From: Endocalyx cinctus
Taxonomy: Eukaryota; Ascomycota; Sordariomycetes; Amphisphaeriales; Apiosporaceae
Assembly (NCBI GenBank): GCA_001600455.1
Contig: BCKC01000007.1
Span: 859,394-923,393, forward strand
DNA: 64,000 nt
Direction of reading: 5' to 3'
Shown: positions 55,243 through 64,000 of the stretch, piece after piece
Position numbering within the stretch: the stretch's first letter is position 1
Layout of the letters: each line of letters begins with the position of its first letter
The notes under the pieces: generated by a model
Databases searched by the model: none
Seen by the model: the letters and a program-made list of their open reading frames with translations, nothing else
What the model was told of the DNA's origin: nothing
Made by a program: the position numbers and the translations under genes

Positions 55243-57749
55243 GGTTAGCTGATTGTGGTGAGTACGGCTTAAAAGGAGAAAGGAGTAAGGTGAGAAGAAC
55301 AGGGGGTAGGCCTGGAAAACGTTAGAGAAAAGACAGAGAGTCAAGCTAGGCCTTGTTGTTGGCTGTTCTTTTCAATTGCATATTATTTCAAGGTAGCACT
55401 GAGTATTGGGGGCCCTGCAACATGTCCTCGCGGATGCATGTTAGTTACCATAGCGGGAAATAGGGTAATATTGTTAAAGCATCTCCATATAACATATAAC
55501 ATGTAACATGCATACTGCGATTCACCATCGGCCCACACTAAATGGATGATTGACGGAAATGAGGGTTTCTATTAAGTCTCCTAGAGGGAAATGTGAGAAT
55601 TAAGTCTGTAAAGTATAGTTAACCCTGGTGAGATCTGCGATAGCATTGTGATACCATTCTGGTATTCGATCCTCATGAGATCCATAGATTCTAACAACAT
55701 GGGCTACTATGTATGCGATCCCTCTTTATCATTGCATACTTGCCACTAGATAGCTTTCCGAGTTCTTGGATCTTTAGCTGATATATGATCATGATGCCCG
55801 TTAATTATTTCCCGATATCTTAGGAGACACCTCGTGTGGAAGACAAGAAGCTTTTCCCTTTCTAATGTCCCTATCCAACAACAGAAAAACTTGTTAATAC
55901 GACAGAGACACGCCTTACTAGTTATTGTTCTCGTCTCTCTCTCTCAGATTAAAACGGTTGATTTCCGTTTGTTACGGCTTAGTTACCGTCATATGCACTG
56001 TATTCTGAGTTATGTAAGGTTTTTTTATTTTATACGTGCACAACTGGGGCCAGCAAAAGCGGCATGGCTCAGTCTAAAAACAGCCGGACAGCATGGCTTA
56101 AGTTTACATAGCAAGTCCTAACTTGATATACAGGTAAAACTCACTAATCTACACTTCGCACAGGTGTACAGTTAATAGGCCTAATCTAGTGTAACAGACG
56201 CTGACAGATCACATTTGTCAGTTTAATGACGATTATCGATAAGCCGTTGATCATCTCCGTTTCGTAGGGAATTTATAAGTACTAAGTAGCTGTGGCTGGT
56301 GAAAGTGGCTGTTTCGGAAGGTCCTAGGCTCAATAGTTCCCGACACCATTGGCCAACTAATCTTTTGCTTTTTCTTTTATCTTTTATTTAATTTCTCGTA
56401 GTTATTTATATTTGAAGTAACTAAATAATATCTTTTAAACAAAAAGTTACAGGTTAAAAGTATTTTAAAAACCAATGTATCTTCTTTTTCTTCTTCTCCC
56501 TTCTAATTTTAACAGACTTTTTGTTAGGTGCATATGCTGATTATGGCTCGAGAAAAAGGGGGGGTGGTTGTGGGGATTTACTAGCTAAAGAGCCACCCCC
56601 CCTAGGACATTAACCACTAGCCGGTATAACTATCAACTTTCTTCTTTCTTTCTTTTTTCTTTCTAGGGAAACGTACGAGATTTCAGCTGATTTATGTTAA
56701 CTTTTACCAACATTTGAGATTGTTGACTGGCTTTCCTTCGCTCATATCCCCGTAGATCAATCAAGCCTTTCCGTTTTTCATTGGCCATCTGTCTCTACAC
56801 CAACTCCCTTTCTATGACTGTTACCTTAGCCGGAAAAAAAAAGAAAGGAATTGGCACTTCTTCAGATTTATGACTCCTGAATTACCGTCCTTTTTATCCT
56901 TGGTAGAAAATCAATCCCTTAATACAGGTAGACTATGAATAGTTCAAACCCGGTGGCGTGGGTGAACCCGGATGTGAAGATACCTGTCAGCGGCCCGAGC
57001 ACCACCCAAGGCTAATACTCCGGCGAGTTGTCTACCATATCGCATTGCACGGCCATACATCTTAAACCGTGCTCTTGATATTTCTATCAAATGCCATATG
57101 ATGATTATATTCAAAACTTAAACTTTTTGTCTATACAAAGTCAACGGCGAACTATTTGAATATTTCCTTGATCTTTCCCCATTTTACTGCGAGCTTTCCA
57201 TATATTTCCCTCCTATTTTTGATACATCTTCGAACCTCAGATTACCATAACGTCCAATATACTCCTGTCACATCGGGGCGGTCCGAAGTTAGCTGACCAT
57301 GTTTTAGGTATCGTGATTTCTTAGTTGCTAACGTGCCCGTATTATATCATGTAAAAACCATCCACGGATTACCTCTTCATCACATGGCGGCATCTCTGTT
57401 CGCAATAAGTGGGTTTCCCGCTTGATCCTGTAACTTCCGATCAGGTATGGCTTGTACGATAAATAGCTATAATAAGGTTAATAGATCTAAGAGTCATGAT
57501 CCTATATCGTTGCGGTTGTGACCGGTGGAGGCCTCGGCTCTTTATGAAAAGAGGAAAAGTTACTCACTATCCGCCAGCATCGTAAATATATCTGCCAAGG
57601 ATAAAAAGTCTCTTTCTCCTGCAAGTGTTCAGATAACCCATCACTCTATTACACGTTTTTGTCATTCCTTAACATATACCATCCACGGCTTGCCGTTTCA
57701 CATCCATCCTTTTGATCGCATATACCCCTTGAAACTTATCTAGGGCATA
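55243..57749. other. 2.5-kb AT-rich gene-poor region
   Basis: No gene supported. Frames at 55834-56121 and 57525-57743 start at GTG and lack motifs. CGG-N6-CCG occurs at 57513-57524, ~230 bp before the oxidase start. Sequence is ORF-poor throughout, consistent with a border between the hydrolase block and the putative polyketide locus. Confidence 0.55.
57513..57524. promoter_or_regulatory. CGG-N6-CCG inverted half-sites upstream of the oxidase
   Basis: Inverted CGG triplets spaced by six bases, the site type of some Zn2Cys6 activators, ~225 bp upstream of the oxidase ATG. Spacing differs from the N5 element before the PKS, so a shared regulator is not implied strongly. Confidence 0.25.
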
Positions 57750-59750
57750 ATGCGTTACAATTGTCTTGCATGGGTAGTGGCGGCGGTCCATATCGCCACG
57801 GCGTGGGCAGCGATCAGGCAGTTTGACTGGGACATATCTTGGGTCTCAGGTAGGCCAGACGGATTCACCAGACCGGTGATAGGTATCAACGGCGCCTGGC
57901 CCGCACCGACCGTGATAGTGAACGCGGGCGATATCATCATCGTGAATCTCAGAAACAGCCTCGGAAACCAGACTACAGGTCTTCACTTTCACGGTAATGA
58001 CCAATTACACACCAACTTTATGGATGGAGCCNCCCCCGCCACGCAGTGTCCAGTGATACCAGGCCGTAGTATACAATATAAATTCCAGGCAAGTTGCTTA
58101 TTCTTTATATGGGGTTCAACGCACATATAGCTAACACGTAACAGGTTAACAACCCGGGTACATATTGGTGTACGTTAGATGTAACAGAACTATTTTATGG
58201 CTTTGAGATGCTAATCTTGGTTTCGTAGATCATGCACACGATATGGGACAATATCCCGATGGCTTGCGTGGGCCCATCATCGTTCGCGATCCTCGAGATC
58301 CATATCAATCTAACTGTGAAGAGGATATAGTACTTACAGTATCTGATTGGTAAGCCGTCACAAGTTTCACTAGGAAAAAAAAAAAGGAAAGAAAGGACCT
58401 TAACACTTACCTTAGGTACCATGACCAGTCTTTTTACCTAGCAAGCGAAATGCTTCAACCTAGTAATACGCAATTTTTACCGCCACGACCAAATGCAATC
58501 ATTGTGAATGACGGAAGGGGAGGGATATTGAATTTTAAACATGGCAGAACGTACCGACTGCGCCTAATTAACTTCTCGGCGTTGACCTCCGTCTTCTTTC
58601 AGCTTAATGGTATGAGTATGGATGTCATTATGATTGATGGGTCATACGTGAAGAGACAGACGGTCCAGCAATTGCGTATTACGGCTGGCCAGCGTTACGA
58701 CGTTTTAGTAGCGGCCCCTCCCCTCAACACCCCTTATATGTTCATGCTGGACACTAACGCAGATTATACGGCGGGGGGCGCCACATTCACTTTTAATTAC
58801 ACGGGTGAAATCGTTTCGGAACCGAGGCGGGGCATAGGGGCAATGATCATCGATACGCTTGACCCGTTCGATGATACTCAATTCCAGCCCCTCGACTCCC
58901 AAGCTCTGTGGGGGCCTGCGACGAAGACTTGGGTACAAACCCTGACAAATTGCTTCGACAGGAATGGATATCCACGTGCATGCTTCAATGGACAGACATA
59001 CGTTGGACAAAAAGTACCAACACTCTACTCGGTGGCAACACTCGGAATCGAGAACTATCATCCAGAGGCATACGGTAGCGTGAATCCCTTTGTTGTCAAG
59101 TTCGGTGACGTTCTAGACATAGTGATCAACAACCAGGACTCTGCCATCCACCCATTTCACCTACATGGACACCAATTCCAGCTTCTGACGCGGCCATTCA
59201 GCAACGCGGGGGACTTTACGGGGGATACGTCCAAGTACGCCTCCACCCCGCCGCGACGCGACACCATAGCCGTCTACTCGAAATCCCACGCCGTGATCCG
59301 CATCGTCGCGAATAACCCTGGCGTTTTCTTACTCCACTGCCACATCGAATGGCACGTGGAGATGGGCATGACGGCGACGCTTATCGAGGCGCCGGAGATG
59401 CTGGTCGGGCAGGAGTTTCCCCAGGATCACATAGATAACTGCAAGGCCATGGGCATGCTTTACACGGGTAATGCGGGGGGTAATATGAACTGGGCCGATA
59501 CCTCGGGCTTCGCCACAGTTCCTCCTACTGTTTATTCAGGGTGAGTCTATTCGCTAAAGAAGTTCACTCGCTTATGATATCGTATAGCTTTCTTTTATTG
59601 ATTTGGTGTTTTTCATTTCATTTTATTTTCAAAGGGGAATACGCTTACTAATAACTTTTATTCTCTCTCCTTATCAGTTCGCAGTATCCTGCTCTCTCCA
59701 CCCCATCGAAAAGATCAAATCGGCGGCGCCGATCTAAAGAGGGGGATTGA
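57750..59750 (+). CDS. Secreted laccase-like multicopper oxidase, 5 exons (GC-AG intron)
   Basis: Oxidises phenols (or Fe/Mn) and reduces O2 to water; fungal polyketide clusters often contain such oxidases for phenol coupling. Exons 57750-58088, 58145-58169, 58229-58349, 58416-59540, 59678-59747 (stop 59748-59750), 560 aa. Signal peptide ~1-21. Copper sites: HFHG (79-82), YHAH (122-125, joined across two introns), [10 protein letters not shown] and [12 protein letters not shown]. The predicted axial T1 position after the Gly is Met. There is no C-terminal membrane helix, unlike Fet3; it ends in a basic RRRRSKEGD tail. Intron 1 is GC-AG (GCAAGT) and exon 2 is only 25 nt. One base is N at 58032 (residue 95), without frame damage. 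Style is nearest to pigment-pathway oxidases and the Fet3/Abr1 group; substrate not provable. Confidence 0.9.
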
Positions 59751-60644
59751 AATATTGCGTTGCTTTTACAATGATATAATACCGGCAAAGTGCCATTTTT
59801 TCTGTTACATTTATCGATAATAATTTGTAGAAATCATAATACGAAGTCAAACGCAGAAACAAATATAGAATGTACAATAATTTTAATTGAATTGTTCTTC
59901 AGGGCGGGGGTTGGAGGGGGGACCATAAAGAATCTCAAACAATTGATCTAGAATACGATATGTAGTTAGTAATTCGTACAAGTTTATATAAGCAACGTGC
60001 AAATAGAGGTCGCCAAGCTGGCAGGCTGTTTGGGGGAGGCTGCCTGTCTTAAAAAAGTCCGACCGAATACTTTTTCTTTCTCGCTACCCCCCCTTTTTCT
60101 TTGGCCCCCTTAACCCGGAGAAAAAAAAAACATTAGCGTCCCGTTAACGTAACGTGAATCTTCGTGTGTAACAGAACGGTATTGATTCACAATATTATGA
60201 GGAGAAAGAAGAATCTATCATTGGCTTTGAATCGATCAAACGAGAATGTTTACTCGTTAGATTGGGTGGGTGGTACAGGGAGGGCTATAAGAGAGAGTGC
60301 TATAGCCGCCCACGAGGTTACATGCATATGCAGCCACGTTCAATCCGATAATATTGACAGTTTGGATAGAAAGAAAAAAAAATAAATCCTGATTTAATTA
60401 TAGGTACAAGATTCATTTATTTATTCTAGGAAAAGAAAAAGAACAAGTGTATTTAACAACAAATACATAAATAAACCAAGGAGGAAAATTCAATAGTATA
60501 GGTAAGTCTGGCCCCGCTTTCCTGGTTTTTATTCTGCGCCACTCACTCGTATGCCCGTCTCGGCAGAGTGATGGCTTGACATGGTAATCAAAAGTACTAA
60601 TGGCGTCTCGGTAGTTTATGTAGCGTGAAATGGTAGTGTACAAG

Positions 60645-60671
60645 TTTTTTTTTTTTTTTTTTTTTTTTTTT
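60645..60671. repeat. T27 homopolymer
   Basis: Longest homopolymer in the window, in the oxidase-PKS interval; length may be inexact. Confidence 0.8.
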
Positions 60672-63418
60672 GGCTCGAGGTTCGTTAAGTGAAAGGATTC
60701 CTTAGGGCACCTAATTATTTTCTTACTCTGAACGTTGTCAACGTTTTAGGCTACTATTTTTCTTGGTTGTTCTAAAATAGGCATCCTTTAACTCTGTCTC
60801 TCTCACTCTCTCTACGCGGACTTTTTTTTCTTACATACAAAGGATTCGAGGTCAAGCTGAAACCCGAGACATGCGGTATTCTATCATGTGGCGATCGGGT
60901 AATACTTTACTTACCTTTCATATATTTCTACCTATCTGGTATCCGGATATATTTATCGATTCGCATTTTGTGGGATGAAGGTCCAATGAGAACGGGTGAG
61001 AACGGCTCAGCCGCGCTAGATTCTTACCGTAGCCCGGAGGTCCGCCACATGCATCGCCGATGGAGCAGGTAAGATGAGCAGACGTGAGGCTAGATTATTG
61101 GATTATTTCCAATCACGGCGATTAGAGCTCCGTAGATAAGCAGGACTGGGCCAGGAAGTGTGGAGTTGAGTATAGATGTGGCACAAAGTAAGAGAGATGG
61201 CATGAACATATCGTTTTGATCCAATAGTCATTTAAGATCAAGAAAGAAAACAAATCAGGGTATTTTCGTCGTAGAATTAGTATGGCAGGTATTTGCGCTA
61301 GCGGTGTCGCTGATGATTTCGACGTGTTCCTGATCGTACGATAGAACTGAGTATCCTCTATTACAATGCATTTTTCCCGTCTCGGCTTCATAACCAGACT
61401 GATTATGTACAAGTAGATAGGCTACTTAGAGTAGTTGTGTCTAGGTCAGCCAAATTAAGTAAACACACCCCTTCACTAAACACGAAGACGAAGGGGTAAT
61501 ACAGGGAAAAACAGGGGGGGGAAACAGCAGATTATTATGCCGTTCACATGATTCTATGATGATGTATATCAAGGCCAAATACACCCTACCTAGCCTGCTT
61601 AGTATACTAGATGGAATTAAGAATATAACATCGTGTGTGGCGGCTGGGGTAACGTAGCAGAGATCATCAACCCAGATGTGATGATAGTATAATATCCTTC
61701 TATTGAAGTGTTTCTTTTATCCAAGTATTTATGTAATATATGCAAATTAAAGTAATTGATGACAAAGATTGATCAATAGACCGAGATTCATCACATTCTC
61801 GGCAAGCCATATTCCTTCTTTCAAATCAAAATAAAATAAAATAACAACCGACACTGCCACGTTAAAATTCAGGAGATCTATGTTGCGACGAAGGTATAGA
61901 AAAATACGCTGATCGCATGTTTTGTTTTGCATAAGGGAAAAAAAAAACCGTAAAAAAATTAAACTATTGATACCGAATCAGCCGTCAGCTAAGGTTTTCC
62001 TTGAATTTGCCCCGATCATTCCGTCGCACTGACTTTAGTAGTGCTTTTAACCTTTGATGTTAGAGTCAATGACATCAATAATTGATCTCATCTCCTTAAC
62101 ATATTCCCTTTCTTGAGATACAGACGCTGATAACGTTATTCATTTCATATTGTTGAGACAATTTCAATTAATCCCATATACTTTGAGACAATCGTTATGA
62201 TTTTTCGGTGATAACAATGTCTAGACTAAACCAACTAACCCACCCTTTTCTTTTAACTGTCATGGTCAAACTGGAATCTTAAAAAAAGATGTACACTCAC
62301 AATTACGCTATTGGACATGGGCTTGGACTTCCCGGTCCGGCCGCATATTCCCGCCACGAGTACGATTGCGGTTGATACTGGTAACTCCAATACCTGCAGG
62401 CCTACAAGACGTGTTTTTATGTATTATCATAGCATTTTGTGTTTAGGGGCAACATTATTCACTGAAGAACTCTATATTCGCCTAGATGAATCATACATAC
62501 TCCGGTTCTAGCCTTACCAGAACTTACGGTACCCGTTTTACAGATGGGCCGATTAAGGTAAGAATGGAGGGGGTACAGAGTTGTAAAGTCTCCCGCCCCC
62601 CCTCTCTCTCTTTACCTTCCCACCCAGGTACCTAGTTTTTGCTATTCGGCGACACAACATGGCGGACTTAGCAAGGAGGCGCCACTTATACGGACTCGAG
62701 TTCATTAGAGACAGACCCATTTCCCCTTGTGGCATCAGATGTGTATGCAGTCATTTCGACTTTCCTTGCTTTTTGTTTTTTAAGGTACCTAGTGGGTCTT
62801 ACCTTGAATATGGTACGGTGCAATTTTCTGGATAACGTCTAATACCTTCGGTTCCTAGTTTCTTAGGCGGACATCCCCAACATCCTCAACGGCAAAGTAC
62901 TTATGTCCTAACGACCCACTTATGCCTCGGATAAAATTAGACGCAATACAATGGAGTTGAGGCTAGAAAGCCGTGCGTCATGTTTCCTGTTAGCTTCGAA
63001 GAAGCCATCAGACGGACGGGCTGGGTCAGGGGATCAGAAACTTCTATTCTCCGAGCAACACAACCTTAGTTGTCAAGAATTGATTGGGCGCCAGACCTCT
63101 TGGCTTGGGCAACCTTTAGAATCTCAACTAGGTTCTTCTGTTGTAAACGCCCTGCCGCTCGGGTAACGATAGGTTATCCCTAGATAAGACGTCTTATACC
63201 CTCTCGAGCTAGATCGCAGCCTTATCATAAATTCGGCGACCGAGGGTATGTCTAATGCCGGACTATTATATTGTGAACGGGAGGTGTGTCTATTCTGCTT
63301 CTTACACATGCACACACCCCCTTGGAGCCCCTATCCTCCTGTTAGTACATGTCAGTTTTTATCGTGTTGGTTAAACTTACATGAGACTGTCTAGTTCTGT
63401 TTATTGTATCGAACTAAC

Positions 63419-63433
63419 CCCGGCTTGGCCGGG
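63419..63433. promoter_or_regulatory. CCCGGC-TTG-GCCGGG palindrome (CGG-N5-CCG) upstream of PKS
   Basis: Perfect 6-bp inverted arms with a 3-base centre, i.e. CGG and CCG half-sites five bases apart. It lies ~9 bp upstream of the TATA-like box and ~107 bp upstream of the PKS ATG. This geometry is typical of Zn2Cys6 cluster-regulator sites. It is a GC-rich island in AT-rich DNA. Function is inferred. Confidence 0.45.
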
Positions 63434-63441
63434 TAGATCGA

Positions 63442-63450
63442 CTATATAAG
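63442..63450 (+). promoter_or_regulatory. TATA-like box of the PKS gene
   Basis: CTATATAAG on the coding strand ~90 bp before the PKS start, at a plausible distance for a core promoter. Confidence 0.5.
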
Positions 63451-63539
63451 TAAAAGATATCTCGTCCCTGACTTTGGATTTTAGCATCTTCATAATCATC
63501 CAGCACACCAACCCTACAGCCTTGCCTGCCTACGACACC

Positions 63540-64000
63540 ATGGCGGACCAGATGGCATTTCTCCTTTTTGGAGACCAATCACTAGAAACGTACAGCTTCC
63601 TCGCCGATTTCTTCAGACACGGCACCCCGAGTATCTTGTCAAAAGAATTCCTTTCCCGCGCCGGAGATGCTCTGAAAGACGAGATAGACCGACTTCCGCG
63701 AGTGGACAGACAGAAGATTCCGATATTCCGGACTCTACAGCAGTTAAACGAACGTTATCACAACCAGACCATCAAGTGTCCCGGCATCGACAGTGCCTTA
63801 CTATGCATTGCCCAGCTTGCACACTATATCGAGTACGCTTATCCTGACGTTTGATATCCCACGGCTTTGATTGTACCTGCCCGCTAACAATTTTTGTAGT
63901 TGGTCTGAGAAGGAACATGGCGATGCTACTGAGCCGAGCCAGACAAAGCTCTCCGGACTTTGCACTGGTCTCTTCGCCGCCAGTGCTATTGCTTCGAGCC
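63540..64000 (+). CDS. Non-reducing polyketide synthase, N-terminal SAT domain (partial, runs off window)
   Basis: Start of an iterative type I NR-PKS that builds aromatic polyketides (pigments, toxins, anthraquinone- or naphthopyrone-like products). Exon 1 63540-63832, intron 63833-63899 (GTACGC donor, GCTAAC branch, TTGTAG acceptor), exon 2 from 63900 to the edge; ~131 codons seen. The N-terminus carries FLLFGDQSLETYSFLADFF, a helical region with IDRLPRVDRQKIPIFRTLQQLNER and PGIDSALLCIAQLAHYI, all typical of starter-unit ACP transacylase domains; after the splice, KLSGLCTGLFAASAIA contains the SAT GXCXG active site with Cys ~119. The frame also opens from TTG 63474; the ATG at 63540 gives the usual SAT start. 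KS, AT, PT, ACP and release domains must lie beyond 64,000. Product class cannot be read from SAT alone. Confidence 0.9.

Larger units (their letters stand above)
59751..63539. other. 3.8-kb gene-free AT-rich interval upstream of the PKS
   Basis: No gene seen. It contains T27 (60645-60671), several homopolymers, GGTACCTAG words (62623-62634, 62784-62794) and short non-ATG frames. Sequence quality of possible degenerate genes cannot be judged by eye. The final ~130 bp form the PKS promoter (see separate entries). Confidence 0.5.

Noticed and set aside
1..64000. tRNA, rRNA, CRISPR arrays or complete transposons
   Set aside because: I looked for B-box-like GGTTCGANTCC, 5S-like sequence, regularly spaced repeats and transposase or reverse-transcriptase motifs and found none convincing. 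A tRNAscan, Rfam and RepeatMasker run would be decisive.

Overview
This is nuclear DNA of a filamentous ascomycete (Pezizomycotina). Genes are split by short spliceosomal introns (about 50-350 nt; GTAAGT/GTATGT/GTGAGT donors, CTAAC-like branch sites, one GC-AG intron). Intergenic DNA is long, AT-rich and full of homopolymers and microsatellites. Gene content is typical of filamentous ascomycetes: a Mst7/Ste7-type MAPKK, an Osh3-type oxysterol-binding protein, an NR-PKS start, a DHA1-type drug transporter and secreted hydrolases. A Sordariomycete is my best guess, but this is inference from general resemblance. No rRNA, convincing tRNA, CRISPR array or intact transposon was seen.

Layout. 1.2-13.4 kb: metabolic and housekeeping genes: UBC12 (NEDD8 conjugation), ILV5 (branched-chain amino acids), a serine racemase/threonine dehydratase-type PLP enzyme, a secreted carboxylesterase and, after a 45-N assembly gap, gamma-glutamyl phosphate reductase (proline synthesis). 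16-20.2 kb: a DHA1-type MFS transporter facing an enoyl-reductase-like dehydrogenase with a long low-complexity N-terminus. 21.6-26.0 kb: SPT6. 28.3-30.0 kb: the MAPKK. 30-35.1 kb is gene-poor. 35.1-45.4 kb: a seven-zinc-knuckle Gis2/CNBP protein, a fungal acidic protein of unknown role, a 55-aa two-exon TOM6-like gene that a simple ORF scan misses, the oxysterol-binding protein and a small Cys-rich protein. 46.1-55.2 kb: mainly hydrolases (M28B glutamate-carboxypeptidase-like peptidase, GH35 beta-galactosidase, proline-iminopeptidase-like hydrolase) plus a DUF92/TMEM19 membrane protein.

Right edge. A secreted multicopper oxidase (57.75-59.75 kb) lies in gene-poor DNA, and 3.8 kb further on the first ~130 codons of a non-reducing polyketide synthase (SAT domain with GLCTG) run off the window at 64,000. 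The oxidase plus NR-PKS pairing, and a CGG-N5-CCG palindrome just upstream of the PKS TATA-like box, suggest the left border of a pigment or aromatic polyketide gene cluster. This is the most promising lead here.

Exon coordinates were reassembled by hand from splice consensus, reading frame and remembered family conservation; no alignment or RNA data was available. Other points of interest are stop-free 3n introns in SPT6 and the MFS gene (the latter with an internal AG|GT recursive-splice-like point) and long oligo(A) tracts just upstream of two amino-acid enzyme start codons.
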